Shown: piece after piece, positions 46,464-55,894 of the stretch
Layout: each line of letters starts with the position of its first letter
Numbering within the stretch: the stretch's first letter is position 1
Source: Actinomycetota bacterium
GTDB taxonomy: Bacteria > Actinomycetota > Actinomycetes > Actinomycetales > Dermatophilaceae
Length of the DNA: 64,000 bases
Assembly (NCBI GenBank): GCA_020160805.1
Contig: JAIUPO010000005.1
Location: 107,765 to 171,764, forward strand
Reading direction: 5' to 3'
The notes under the pieces: generated by a model
Database searches by the model: none
What the model saw: the letters and a program-made list of their open reading frames with translations, nothing else
Told to the model about the DNA's origin: nothing
Made by a program: the position numbers and the translations under genes

Positions 46464-46769
46464 ATGACGCTGCTTCGGCGTGAGCTGGGTGAAGCGCTGC
46501 GCGACGAGCGCACCGCACAGGGCCGCTCCCTGCGGCAGGTCTCCGCGGCGGCCTCCGTCTCCCTCGGCTACCTCAGCGAGATCGAGCGCGGCCAAAAAGA
46601 AGCCTCATCCGAGTTGCTCACCGCCGTATGTGGAGCCCTCGGCGTCCCCCTCTCCGCTGTGCTGAGCGATGTCAGCCTGCGTATCGCCCGGGCCGAGGCC
46701 ATCGAGGCTGGCCTGACCCCGCTGCCCCTGGCGCGGCCCGGCAAGCCGGTTTCTGCCTCCGCCGCCTGA
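46464..46769 (+). CDS. clgR: ClgR-type XRE transcriptional regulator
   Basis: The 101-residue protein has an XRE helix-turn-helix ([20 protein letters not shown] then [12 protein letters not shown]). Size, sequence and position right after cinA match ClgR, which activates clp protease and other stress genes in actinobacteria. GAGGAGAGG precedes the ATG. The C-terminal Ala-Ala end fits ClgR, itself known as a ClpP target; that turnover is family knowledge, not shown here. Confidence 0.88.
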   Translation: MTLLRRELGEALRDERTAQGRSLRQVSAAASVSLGYLSEIERGQKEASSELLTAVCGALGVPLSAVLSDVSLRIARAEAIEAGLTPLPLARPGKPVSASAA

Positions 46770-46866
46770 GCGCTTCGGACGCTATGGGCTCCTGAGGCGG
46801 GGCCACGCGCACAGCGCACGCGGCCGATTCCCGTCCTTTTGGAATCCGACGACACGGCAGGCGGGC

Positions 46867-47751
46867 TCAGCGCGGGGAGCCTGGCCGCCCGTATGTCGAT
46901 CGCCTGCCACCCGAGGCGCCCAGCGGGCGCTGGCGGCGACCGTCATCGGTGGGGGCCAGACCACCTTGGCAGGTGGGGCAATAGAACATCGTGCGCGTCC
47001 GAGGGGCCGGCCCGATGCCCGCCACCCGGATGGTGTCGTTGCAGCGGCGGCAGGGTCGACCGGACCGCGCGTGCGCGAACGCCACCTCGTCGCGGCCGTC
47101 CCGCCCGGTCGAGCTTTGGATGCCTGTGGCTGCGGCGCGGGTCATCAGATGCACAACCCGATCGAGCAGCGCGGAGATGTCCTCGACCGGCAGGGCGCTC
47201 GCGGGGGACCAGGGCGAGATCCGGCGGATGAAGAGGCCCTCCGATGCCCAGAACGTCCCGACTCCTGCGAGATTGCGTTGGTCCAAGAGGGCCTCACCAA
47301 TGGGCCGGCCGGGGCCTGCTCGCAGATTGGTCATCGCTCGATCGAGGTCCCAGTCCGCACCCAGGATGTCGGGGCCGAGGTATGCCAGCCGCTGCCCCGA
47401 CTCGCTGCTGGGCCAGAGTTCCACGAGGCCGAGCCGGAGCCCGAGGACGGCCCAGTCTGCGGTCTCCGCGAGCACCCGCAATTGCGGATTGGCCCGGGCG
47501 CGGGCGGTCATTTCCGTCGCTGGCCGCAGCCGATAGCTGCCCTCCATCCGCAGATGGGTATGCAGTGTCACCCCCGTGTCTAGGTCGTGCAGCAGGTGCT
47601 TGCCGCGACTCGTCACGGCGAGCGTGGTGGCGGGCAGCAGGTCGAGGCCGCCCAGCTCGCCCCAGCGCAACTCCAGGCGGGTGAGCGGCACCCCGGCCAG
47701 CGCTCGGTTGAGGCGGTCGGCCGTCCGCCAGACCGTGTCGCCCTCAGGCAT
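46867..47751 (-). CDS. nei: endonuclease VIII-type DNA glycosylase
   Basis: The 294-residue Fpg/Nei-family glycosylase/AP lyase begins MPEGDTVWR after Met removal site (catalytic Pro2 and Glu3), typical of Nei. It has the H2TH helix region (QRNLAGVGTFWASEGLF) and a C-terminal zinc finger (CRRC, CPTC). It removes oxidised pyrimidines. The ATG at 47751 is chosen for PEGDT; the frame continues upstream. It lies after lhr on the same strand, across palindrome D. Confidence 0.93.
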   Translation of the reverse strand: MPEGDTVWRTADRLNRALAGVPLTRLELRWGELGGLDLLPATTLAVTSRGKHLLHDLDTGVTLHTHLRMEGSYRLRPATEMTARARANPQLRVLAETADWAVLGLRLGLVELWPSSESGQRLAYLGPDILGADWDLDRAMTNLRAGPGRPIGEALLDQRNLAGVGTFWASEGLFIRRISPWSPASALPVEDISALLDRVVHLMTRAAATGIQSSTGRDGRDEVAFAHARSGRPCRRCNDTIRVAGIGPAPRTRTMFYCPTCQGGLAPTDDGRRQRPLGASGGRRSTYGRPGSPR

Positions 47752-47809
47752 CCGAGCCCGCTCCCGGGGCGACCACCGCACCTAGCGCCCGATCGGTGAC
47801 CGCACAACC

Positions 47810-47871
47810 GTCGAGTTCGGGAAACACGCCGATGGCGGCGCGTGATTCCGGGCGTGTTTCCCGAACTCGAC
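47810..47871. repeat. 21-bp-arm perfect palindrome, family D
   Basis: Positions 47810-47830 and 47851-47871 are exact reverse complements (arm begins GTCGAGTTCGGGAAACACGC) around a 20-nt loop. It lies between lhr and nei, 22 bases after the lhr stop. It may end lhr transcription, but the long loop and missing T-run are unlike a simple terminator. Only one copy is seen in the window. Confidence 0.8.
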
Positions 47872-47892
47872 CTGTGGCTCGGACCCGCGAGG

Positions 47893-50800
47893 TCATCGCC
47901 GAAGCCGCAGGCCGCGGGGCGTCAGGGTGAAGCCGGCGCGTTCGAGGGCGGAGGCGATCGGGTGGCCGGCGGCGAGCACGGAGGTGCCATCCGCTTTCTC
48001 GACGGTCAACCGCCCAAGCGCCCCATCGCGCACGGCGAGAGCGAGAGCGTCCGCAGAACCTTGCAGGGCAGCCTCCTCGGCCGGCCACGACAGGAGCGTC
48101 TTGCCGCCGCGCTCGACATACAGCACCAACGCGCCGTCAACCATCACGACCAGCGCGCCCCCCTTGCGACCGGGTTGATGACCCGAGGCCTCGGGCCGCT
48201 CCGGCCACGGCAGCGCCGCGCCGAACGGATTGGCTGGATCGGTGGCGGCCAAGACCAGCGCAGGCACTGGTCCGGTCGCCGAGCGCAGGGCGTCGATGAC
48301 GCCCGTCGTCGCGAACTGGGCAGCCCCGAGCGACTCCACGAAGTAGCCGCGCCGCAGCCGTCCGGTCTCCTCGGCGGCCGCGAGCACGCGGTAGATCCCG
48401 GCAAAGCCACCCGGGACATCCTCAGCGGCAATCACCGAGCGCGTGAGAACGCCATAGCGATCGAGCAGCACCTCGGCGGTCGTCACGGCGCGGGTTGTCG
48501 CATCCAGATCCGGCTCGGGAAGCAGTGACCATCGCCCGGTCGCGATCGGCGGCACGCCGCTCAAGCCAAGCCCCGCGGCGCGGGCCAAGCCGCCGCTTCG
48601 GGGTATGCCGGCCAGGCTGCCCCGCCGGCCATAGCGCGTCGAGCGCGGCGCCGGACGCGGCTTTTGCTTGTGCGCGCCCCGCCCGCCGGCCAAGAGCGCC
48701 CGAACCGGCGCGAAGGTGTCGCCAGTGACCTCGCCAGCCCACACCAGCTCCCACAGCGCGGTCGTCGCCTCGCGGTCGGAACTGAGCTGGGCGGCGGCGA
48801 CCAGCCCCGAGAAGAAGTACGCGCCGCCAGCACTGAAGGCCGCTCGCAGTGCAGCGGTTGCCCCCATCTCCGCGACTGATCCCTCGATCTCCGCGACCGA
48901 TCCCTCGGCCGGGGACCGGCCAGCGTCCGCGGGAGGGCCCACCCGCGGTGGGTGCAAGGTCGCCGCCGCGCTCTCGGCGAGGTGCAGCGACACCCAGCCG
49001 TCGTCACCGGGCAGCGACCCGTGCCCCTGCCAGAGCACCTCACCGGCCGACATCAACTCATCCAGCATGGCGGGCTGATAGCCGGACACTCGGGCGGGCA
49101 GCACCAACGACTCGATGGCACTCGCGGGCAGCAACGAGCCACTCAGTTGCTCGACGACGCGCAGCACGCCTTCGGTGCCGCGCACCCGGCCACCGACACC
49201 CTGCCAGCCGGGGAGGAAGCGGGCATACTGCCGAACCTCGACGGCCTCGACCTCGGCGCGCAGGCTGGCGAGCGAGCGGCGGCGCAGCAGCCGCAAGACC
49301 TCCGCATCACAGAACTCCGTCCCGGCCCCGGTCGGCAGGAACTCACCTTCGGCAATCCGCCCAGACCCCGCGAGCCGACGCAGGGCATCGTGCGCCACCG
49401 CGGTGCCGATCCCAAAGGCAGCGGCGAGATCGGTGAGCAGGAAAGGGGTGTGGGTGCGGGCATATCGCGCAACCAACTCCCCGAGCGGATCGACGACCGA
49501 GTCGAGGAAGGCCATCGGCAGGCCGACGGGCAAGGCGGTGCCGAGGGCATCGCGCAGCCGCCCGGCGTCCTCGGCGACGGCATACCGCTGCTCCCCGGCG
49601 ACTCGCACGGCGATCACCCGACGCTGCTCCGACAGGCTCGCCAAGGCCCCCGCCAGATCGACGGCGAGCTCGGGTGTGACGCGCGCCCGCAGATCGTCCT
49701 CGCTGAGCGGCCCGAGGACGCGCAAGAGGTCGGTCAGTTCGTCGGGATTGCGGGCCGCCCGCTCGGGCGTCAGGCGCTGCAGCTCAGCGGCGGTGCGGGT
49801 GATCGCCGCGGGATCGAGCAGTTCACGAAGCGCCAGACCCTCACCGCGGCCGAGCAATTCGGCGAGCAATTGCGGATCGAGCGCCAGTGCGGCGGCGCGA
49901 CGTTCGGCGAGGGGGGAGTCGCCTTCATAGAGGTACTGCGCGACATATCCGAACATCAACGAGCGCGCGAACGGCGACGGCGATGTGCTCGCCACATCGA
50001 CCGTGCGCACCCGCCGGGCGCCGATGGATCGCATCAGCTCGACAAGTCCGGGCACGTCATAAACATCCTGCAAGCACTCGCGCACCGTCTCCAAGACGAT
50101 CGGAAAGTCCGGATAATTCGCGGCGACCGTGAGCAATTGGGCGGCGCGTTGCCGCTGCTGCCACAGCGGCTGACGCTGATCGGGCCGACGCCGCGGCAGC
50201 AACAAGGCCCGCGCCGCGCATTCCCGGAAACGCGAGGCGAACAAGGCCGAGCCGGGAAGCTGCGCCGTCACCATCGGCTCGATCTCTTCGGGATCGAGAA
50301 AGAGCAGCTCGCTCAGCTCGGCACCCGCGTCGGCGCCATCATCGAATTCGATATCCGGCAGCCGCAGCACGATCCCGTCATCGGCGGCCATCGCTTGCAC
50401 CTCGACGCCATAGCGCTCGCGCATCCGCGCGCCGATGCACAAGGCCCACGGCGCGTGCACCGGCATGCCGAAGGGGGAGTGGACGGCGACCCGCCAGTCG
50501 CCGATCTCGTCGCGGAAGCGTTCGGCGACGATCGTCGTGTCGCTTGGCACGACCCCGGTCGCCTCCTGTTGCTCCCGCAGGTATGCCGTGAGGTTGTCCG
50601 CCGCCCACGGGTCCAGTCCCGCGGCGCGCACCCGTGCGGTCGCCTTGGCAGCGCTGAGTCCGGCGACCTCTCGAACGAAAGCCCCGAGGGCGGTTCCCAG
50701 CTCGACCGGGCGCCCCTGCGTTTCGCCTTTCCAGAAGGGCAGCCGGCCCGGCTCTCCGGGCGCCGGGGTGACGAGCACCTGGTCGCGGGTGATTTCCTCG

Positions 50801-52608
50801 ATTCGCCAACTGGAGGTGCCGAGGGTGAAGACATCGCCGACACGGGATTCGTAGACCATCTCTTCGTCGAGTTCACCGACGCGCCGGCCTGGCCCGTCGG
50901 TCGCGAGGAAGACCCCGAAGAGGCCTCGGTCGGGGATCGTCCCGCCGCTCGTGACCGCGAGATGCTGGCCGCCCTTGCGCGCAATCACGGTGTCCGCCAG
51001 GCGATCCCACACAACGCGCGGTCGCAACTCCGCGAACTCCTCGCTGGGATAGCGTCCGGCCAGCATGTCCAGCACCGCCTCCAGCACGGTGCGGGACAGG
51101 CCGGCATAGGGCGCGGCGCGGCGCAGCAGCGCATGCAGGTCGGCGACACTCCAGGTGTCCATCGCCGTCATCGCGACGATCTGCTGGGCGAGCACATCGA
51201 GCGGGTTGGCGGGGACCGTGAGCGCCTCGATCGCCCCGGCCCGCATGCGCTCGACGACGACAGCGGTCTGGACGAGATCGCCGCGATATTTGGGGAAGAA
51301 GTAGCCGCGGGAGACCGCTCCCACCTGGTGGCCGGCACGCCCCACGCGTTGCAGCCCGGCGGCCACGCTGGGCGGCGACTCGACCTGAACGACGGCGTCG
51401 ACCGCGCCCATGTCGATGCCGAGCTCGAGGGAACTGGTGGCGACGACAGCGGGCAGCCGCCCCGCCTTGAGCGCCTCCTCGATGTCGAGGCGTTGCTCCT
51501 TGCTCACCGAACCGTGGTGAGCCCGGGCGAGAATCGGTGGGGCACCAGCCGAGCCACCCGCCTGCGCCATGACCTGGGCGGGGGTGCGGGGCGGGCGGCT
51601 CCGCATACTCGCGACCGCCCCCTCGGCACCCGCGGCCGCAGGGTCGAGCACCGAGGCATCCTGCTCGGCCGCGGTGAGGCGTTCGTCCCAGATCTCGTTG
51701 AGCCGGGCGGTCAGCCGCTCGGCGAGGCGGCGAGAGTTGGCGAAAACCAGTGTCGAGCGCTCGCCCTCGACGAGATCGACGATCCGCTCCTCGACATGCG
51801 GCCAGATGGACGTCCGCCGCTCCGGGCCGCTGGCCGCCCCGGCGAGATCGCCCGACGGCTCGCCGAGCGTCGACATATCGGCCACTGGCACGACGACCTG
51901 CAGGTCCCATTCCTTGGTGGACGGCGGGGCGACGATCTGCACCGGGCGGCCACCGGAGAGGAAGCGCGCGACCTCCTCAATGGGTCGCACGGTCGCCGAG
52001 AGGCCGATGCGCTGAGCCGGCTTGGGGAGCAGGGCGTCGAGGCGTTCGAGGCTGACGGCCAGGTGAGCGCCGCGCTTGGTGGCGGCCACCGCGTGCACCT
52101 CGTCAAGGATGACGGTCTCGACGCCGGCCAGCGCCTCGCGCGCACTGGAGGTCAGGAGCAGGAAAAGCGACTCCGGCGTCGTGATGAGGATGTCGCTCGG
52201 CCGCTTGCCGAACGCCCGGCGCTCCGCGGCAGGAGTGTCGCCCGAACGCACCGCCACCGAGACATCCGGCGCGGGCAGGCCGAGCCGGGCGGCCGCATGT
52301 CCAATCCCCACGAGTGGCGCCCGCAGGTTGCGCTCCACATCGACCGCGAGCGCCTTCATGGGGGAGATATAGAGAACGCGGCAGCGGTGCAGCGGGTCCT
52401 CGGGAATCGGCTCGCGAACCAGCCGGTCGATGCCCCACAAGAAGGCGGACAGAGTTTTGCCCGATCCGGTGGGGGCCACGACCAGCGCATCCTGCCCGCC
52501 ACTGATCGCTTCCCAGGCGCCCTGCTGCGCGGCCGTGGGCGCCGGAAAGCTGCCCCGGAACCACGCTTGCGTGGCGGGGGAGAAGCGCTCGAGCACATCA
52601 CCTGTCAT
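47893..52608 (-). CDS. lhr: Lhr-family ATP-dependent helicase
   Basis: The 1571-residue Lhr is a very large SF2 helicase of DNA/RNA repair. It has Walker A APTGSGKT (residues 45-52), DEVH box VILDEVHAVAATKRG, HHGSVSKEQR and QRVGRAGHQ helicase motifs, then the winged-helix/beta-barrel Lhr core and long C-terminal domain. The ATG at 52608 (MTGDVLERFSPATQAWF) matches family N-termini; a TTG at 52641 is an alternative. Full length for the family. Confidence 0.94.
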   Translation of the reverse strand: MTGDVLERFSPATQAWFRGSFPAPTAAQQGAWEAISGGQDALVVAPTGSGKTLSAFLWGIDRLVREPIPEDPLHRCRVLYISPMKALAVDVERNLRAPLVGIGHAAARLGLPAPDVSVAVRSGDTPAAERRAFGKRPSDILITTPESLFLLLTSSAREALAGVETVILDEVHAVAATKRGAHLAVSLERLDALLPKPAQRIGLSATVRPIEEVARFLSGGRPVQIVAPPSTKEWDLQVVVPVADMSTLGEPSGDLAGAASGPERRTSIWPHVEERIVDLVEGERSTLVFANSRRLAERLTARLNEIWDERLTAAEQDASVLDPAAAGAEGAVASMRSRPPRTPAQVMAQAGGSAGAPPILARAHHGSVSKEQRLDIEEALKAGRLPAVVATSSLELGIDMGAVDAVVQVESPPSVAAGLQRVGRAGHQVGAVSRGYFFPKYRGDLVQTAVVVERMRAGAIEALTVPANPLDVLAQQIVAMTAMDTWSVADLHALLRRAAPYAGLSRTVLEAVLDMLAGRYPSEEFAELRPRVVWDRLADTVIARKGGQHLAVTSGGTIPDRGLFGVFLATDGPGRRVGELDEEMVYESRVGDVFTLGTSSWRIEEITRDQVLVTPAPGEPGRLPFWKGETQGRPVELGTALGAFVREVAGLSAAKATARVRAAGLDPWAADNLTAYLREQQEATGVVPSDTTIVAERFRDEIGDWRVAVHSPFGMPVHAPWALCIGARMRERYGVEVQAMAADDGIVLRLPDIEFDDGADAGAELSELLFLDPEEIEPMVTAQLPGSALFASRFRECAARALLLPRRRPDQRQPLWQQRQRAAQLLTVAANYPDFPIVLETVRECLQDVYDVPGLVELMRSIGARRVRTVDVASTSPSPFARSLMFGYVAQYLYEGDSPLAERRAAALALDPQLLAELLGRGEGLALRELLDPAAITRTAAELQRLTPERAARNPDELTDLLRVLGPLSEDDLRARVTPELAVDLAGALASLSEQRRVIAVRVAGEQRYAVAEDAGRLRDALGTALPVGLPMAFLDSVVDPLGELVARYARTHTPFLLTDLAAAFGIGTAVAHDALRRLAGSGRIAEGEFLPTGAGTEFCDAEVLRLLRRRSLASLRAEVEAVEVRQYARFLPGWQGVGGRVRGTEGVLRVVEQLSGSLLPASAIESLVLPARVSGYQPAMLDELMSAGEVLWQGHGSLPGDDGWVSLHLAESAAATLHPPRVGPPADAGRSPAEGSVAEIEGSVAEMGATAALRAAFSAGGAYFFSGLVAAAQLSSDREATTALWELVWAGEVTGDTFAPVRALLAGGRGAHKQKPRPAPRSTRYGRRGSLAGIPRSGGLARAAGLGLSGVPPIATGRWSLLPEPDLDATTRAVTTAEVLLDRYGVLTRSVIAAEDVPGGFAGIYRVLAAAEETGRLRRGYFVESLGAAQFATTGVIDALRSATGPVPALVLAATDPANPFGAALPWPERPEASGHQPGRKGGALVVMVDGALVLYVERGGKTLLSWPAEEAALQGSADALALAVRDGALGRLTVEKADGTSVLAAGHPIASALERAGFTLTPRGLRLRR

Positions 52609-52684
52609 CAGATTGCCAACTCTCGCACGCCCGACCGACAACCCCCCTCGGGGAGCTTCGACACGGCATATGCCAGCCCCAGCC

Positions 52685-52786
52685 TGACTCCCCTATTCGG
52701 TCGTGACTCGTCGGTTTGGACGTGACTCCTCCATCCGGCGGTAGGAGTCACGACGAAAGGTGCGAGTCACGACCGAATGGAGGACT
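52685..52786. repeat. nested double hairpin, repeat family B, copy 2
   Basis: An outer perfect 16-bp stem (52695-52710 with 52763-52778; ATTCGGTCGTGACTCG) encloses an inner 10-bp stem (52721-52730 with 52743-52752; CGTGACTCCT). The same GTCGTGACTC words occur at 2985-3104. It sits upstream of lhr and downstream of the acyltransferase gene, so it may act as terminator and/or insulator. Confidence 0.75.
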
Positions 52787-52835
52787 TGTATGCCGTCCCT
52801 CACCCCGCGCGATGAGAGGCCAGCCCAACCGACGC

Positions 52836-54905
52836 TCAGTCGGTGACGCCCAACTCCTCGGCCGCGCGCAGCAGGCGGGCTTCGAGCATGTCGGTCAGCG
52901 AGGCGACATAGGTCGCCGTGATGTGCGAGCCGGAGCGATAAACCAGCACATTCCCGATCACCGGCCAGCATCGATCGCCCGGACACACCAGGTCATTCAT
53001 CGATACCAAACGCGCCGTCTTGACCTGCTCCACGGCAGCCGCCATCGACGGTGTCCCCCGGCCCGGACCCGAGGGCACCGAGCACGCGTCCATATAGGTC
53101 TTCGGGTGCTCGGCGACGCAGGAATACACCTCCTTGCCGGGGTACGGATTGTCGGCGATGGCGATGACGGGAGCCTGCAGGTCCTTCCACCAGCGGACAT
53201 ACCCAGCCGCCAACTCCGCCTCATTGCGCTGACCGTTCACCCAGGCCCAGGGACGCAGACTCGAGGTAATCATGAGGGCCGGCGGGTCGGCGACGAGCCG
53301 CTTGTGCACCTCCTCGCCCCACAGCCGGCAGGACGTGTAGTCCTTGCCATCCTGATCGAAGACCACGTCCGCATACGCGCACGTGGACTTGATGTAGAGC
53401 ACCAGGTGCCACCTGTTGCGCGTCGCGATCGGCTCCAGAGCCGGCATCCACTGCAGCATCTTGGAGTCCCCGACCACCGCCACCCGCGTTGGGGAGGTCA
53501 GGTCGCCGTACTCACAGGTCTTGACCTCGACCGCATCGATCGTGGCCTGGCATTCGTCCAGGTGCGCCTTGGGGACATCGTCGACGGCTTTCAGCGGATC
53601 GGGCGTGATGCCCAGCGCCGGATCGTTCAGCGTGGACGGGTTCTTCGCCCGCTCAAGCAGGTCCTTCGCGCCCTGGACATCCGCGCCGGACGCAGCGACT
53701 TTCACCCCGCCTACGCGCGCGGCGGCATACGTCCCGGCACCGGCGGCCACCCCGAGCAGCGAGCAGGCCAGCCCCACGAGCAAAGCGACCTTGGCGGATG
53801 CCGAAACGCGGGGGTGATAGCGAACCGGATTCTCGATGTACTTGTGCGTCGCCCAGGCGGGGATCGCCGAGAAGGCCACCGCGACGGCTGCCCAGAGACG
53901 GGAGCGGTCGGTGAGGTGGTCGGCGATGACCACTAGCGGCCAGTGCCACAAGTACAGGGAATAGGACAGCGCACCGATCGCCACCGGCCACCGGGTCCCG
54001 AGGAAGCGCGCCGGACCCTCTGGCCCCGCCGTGAAGCCACCAAGAATGACCATCCCCGCACCCACCGTCGGCACCAGCGCCGCGCTGCCGGGCCACGGCG
54101 TCGAGGTGGACTGGAGGAACAAGCCCACCGTCAGCAGGGCCAGCCCGAACCAGGCCAGGGCGCTGCCGTATGCCGGCCGGAGCCGCTGCCATACCGGCAC
54201 CCCCACCGCGACCAGGGCCCCCACGCCGAGCTCCCACAAGCGGGCGGTCGTGACGAAATAGGCGCGCGCCGGCTCGGTCGCCGTCAAGTGAATGGACCAG
54301 GCGAGCGAGGGAATCGTGATGGCCGCGAGGCCCAGCGCCAGGCCGGGGCGGGTGGCGATATGGCCGCGGCGAATGACGAAGGCCAAGAGCACGATCAGCA
54401 GCGGCCAGACGATATAGAACTGCTCCTCGACCGCCAAGCTCCAGAAATGCTGCACCGGCGAGGCGCCGACATCCTCGGCGAGATAGTCGACTGAGCGGGA
54501 GGCGAGGCGCCAGTTCACGACATACGCCGCGGCCGCCATGATGTCGCCGCCGAAATCCTCGCGATCGACCCGGCTCAGCAGCGTGGAGGTCAGGATCGCG
54601 GTCGTGACCAGGACGGTCGCCGCGGCCGGGAAGAGCCGCTTGGCGCGTCGGGCATAGAAGCGCGGGAGCGAGACCCGGCCCTCGCGTTCCACCTCGCGCA
54701 CCAACTGGCCGGTGATGAGGAAGCCGGAGATCACGAAGAAGATGTCGACGCCGGCGAAGCCCCCGGACAGCCCGGGCAGCCGTGCGTGGTACCACATCAC
54801 CGTCAGGACGGCGATGGCCCGTAGGCCCTCGACGTCGGGGCGGAAGCCCTTGGGTTGCGCGCTCGCAGGGGCCGGTGCCGGGGACGCGGCAAGGGCGGTG
54901 GACAT
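52836..54905 (-). CDS. OafA/YrhL-type acyltransferase with C-terminal SGNH domain
   Basis: The 689-residue membrane acyltransferase has an N-terminal acyltransferase-3 domain with about ten helices (FRPDVEGLRAIAVLTVMWYH with catalytic His; FFVISGFLITG; FWSLAVEEQFYIVWPL), then a periplasmic-side SGNH/GDSL-like domain (VAVVGDSKMLQWMPAL, residues about 480-690). It transfers acyl groups to cell-envelope sugars or export products. It is a larger, intact relative of the pseudogene at 10516-11150. Confidence 0.92.
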   Translation of the reverse strand: MSTALAASPAPAPASAQPKGFRPDVEGLRAIAVLTVMWYHARLPGLSGGFAGVDIFFVISGFLITGQLVREVEREGRVSLPRFYARRAKRLFPAAATVLVTTAILTSTLLSRVDREDFGGDIMAAAAYVVNWRLASRSVDYLAEDVGASPVQHFWSLAVEEQFYIVWPLLIVLLAFVIRRGHIATRPGLALGLAAITIPSLAWSIHLTATEPARAYFVTTARLWELGVGALVAVGVPVWQRLRPAYGSALAWFGLALLTVGLFLQSTSTPWPGSAALVPTVGAGMVILGGFTAGPEGPARFLGTRWPVAIGALSYSLYLWHWPLVVIADHLTDRSRLWAAVAVAFSAIPAWATHKYIENPVRYHPRVSASAKVALLVGLACSLLGVAAGAGTYAAARVGGVKVAASGADVQGAKDLLERAKNPSTLNDPALGITPDPLKAVDDVPKAHLDECQATIDAVEVKTCEYGDLTSPTRVAVVGDSKMLQWMPALEPIATRNRWHLVLYIKSTCAYADVVFDQDGKDYTSCRLWGEEVHKRLVADPPALMITSSLRPWAWVNGQRNEAELAAGYVRWWKDLQAPVIAIADNPYPGKEVYSCVAEHPKTYMDACSVPSGPGRGTPSMAAAVEQVKTARLVSMNDLVCPGDRCWPVIGNVLVYRSGSHITATYVASLTDMLEARLLRAAEELGVTD

Positions 54906-54966
54906 GGGTATGCGGAGTGCTCTCGTTCGAGGGGGCCCAAGGCGGGGGACTCTTTAGGGTACTGAT

Positions 54967-55263
54967 ATGGCGCCCCACTCCCAGAATCCGCGGCAATCAG
55001 CGACCACGGCCTCGTGGCCTGCTGAGGCCCTGGCTGCGGTGGCGCTCGCGGGGGTGATTCACCGGATCAATGACCGGGTGGGTGCCAATGATGTGGGGTC
55101 GCGGGCAGCGGTGCTCCTGCCGCTCGTTGGCGTTGGTGCGCGGGTGGTGGGCGCGGGCTTGCCGCGGTTCGCCGGGGCAGCGCGTATGACGCACCGCGCC
55201 GCCTTGGTCCTGGCCGCCGGTCACGTGGTGGGCCGGCCGGTGCTCGCCGCCCGCGGCCGCTGA
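54967..55263 (+). CDS. small hydrophobic hypothetical protein
   Basis: The 98-residue protein has hydrophobic Ala/Val/Gly-rich stretches (PAEALAAVALAGVIHRIND, AAVLLPLVGVGARVVGAGL) and basic ends. It is possibly membrane-associated. TAGGGT (54955-54960) ends 6 bases before the ATG, suggesting a leaderless transcript and supporting a real gene. I recognise no family. Confidence 0.5.
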   Translation: MAPHSQNPRQSATTASWPAEALAAVALAGVIHRINDRVGANDVGSRAAVLLPLVGVGARVVGAGLPRFAGAARMTHRAALVLAAGHVVGRPVLAARGR

Positions 55264-55303
55264 GCCGCTCCCGCTGAGCTGCTCGCGGTCAGCCGGCGCG
55301 CGG

Positions 55304-55894
55304 TCAGCGGCCTTCGAGGGCGAGCAGGATTTCCTTGGCGGGCAGGCCCCCGAGGTAGCCGCCCAGACTCCCATCCGAGCGCAGCACCCGGTGGCAGGGC
55401 TGCAGGATCGGCAGCGGGTTCGTGGCGCACGCGCTGCCCACTGCTCGGATGGCTTTGGGGTTATCGAGCGCGGCAGCGACCTGGGCGTAGGTAGCGGTCT
55501 CGCCATACGGGATCGCGGTCAGGTGGCCTTGCACCCTTGCCCGGAAGCCGCTGCTCAGCGCGTGGTCGAGCGGGAGGTCAAAGGCCGTGCGCCGGCCGCT
55601 GAAATAGCCGTCCAGCTCGTATGCCGTCGCCTCCAGCCGGTTCGGCGCCCGGAGCACTCGAGGGCTCAGGCGGGTGGCGAGATCGGTGAGGACCGCGTCG
55701 AAACCCTCGATCGCGAACGCCACGCGAACCACGCCGCGAGGGGTCGCGGCGAGCAGGAGCGGGCCGACGGGGGAGTCGATCTCGCGATAGGCGATCTCGA
55801 GCAGGCCATTGGCGTCCGCGGCGCGCGCGAGCCGGGTATGCAGGGCGGCCAGGTCCTCAGGGTCGACGGGCGGGGTGCGGGGGTCGGTCGTCAT
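55304..55894 (-). CDS. ogt: methylated-DNA-protein-cysteine S-methyltransferase
   Basis: The 196-residue suicide repair protein takes alkyl groups from O6-alkylguanine onto the Cys of LQPCHRV. Family motifs FRARVQGHLTAIPYGETATY and NPKAIRAVGSACATNPLP are present. The start overlaps the stop of the sigma-factor gene (ATGA), so it is co-expressed with it and possibly with the SOS response. Confidence 0.93.
   Translation of the reverse strand: MTTDPRTPPVDPEDLAALHTRLARAADANGLLEIAYREIDSPVGPLLLAATPRGVVRVAFAIEGFDAVLTDLATRLSPRVLRAPNRLEATAYELDGYFSGRRTAFDLPLDHALSSGFRARVQGHLTAIPYGETATYAQVAAALDNPKAIRAVGSACATNPLPILQPCHRVLRSDGSLGGYLGGLPAKEILLALEGR

Noticed and set aside
48952..52725. 1257-codon open frame antisense to lhr
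   Set aside because: Same codon-bias shadow; the translation is Arg/Gly/His-rich without domains, while the opposite strand encodes complete Lhr motifs.
53653..54996. 447-codon frame on the same strand as the acyltransferase gene
   Set aside because: Arg/Gly-rich out-of-frame reading of the acyltransferase 5' half, which has clear motifs in its own frame.
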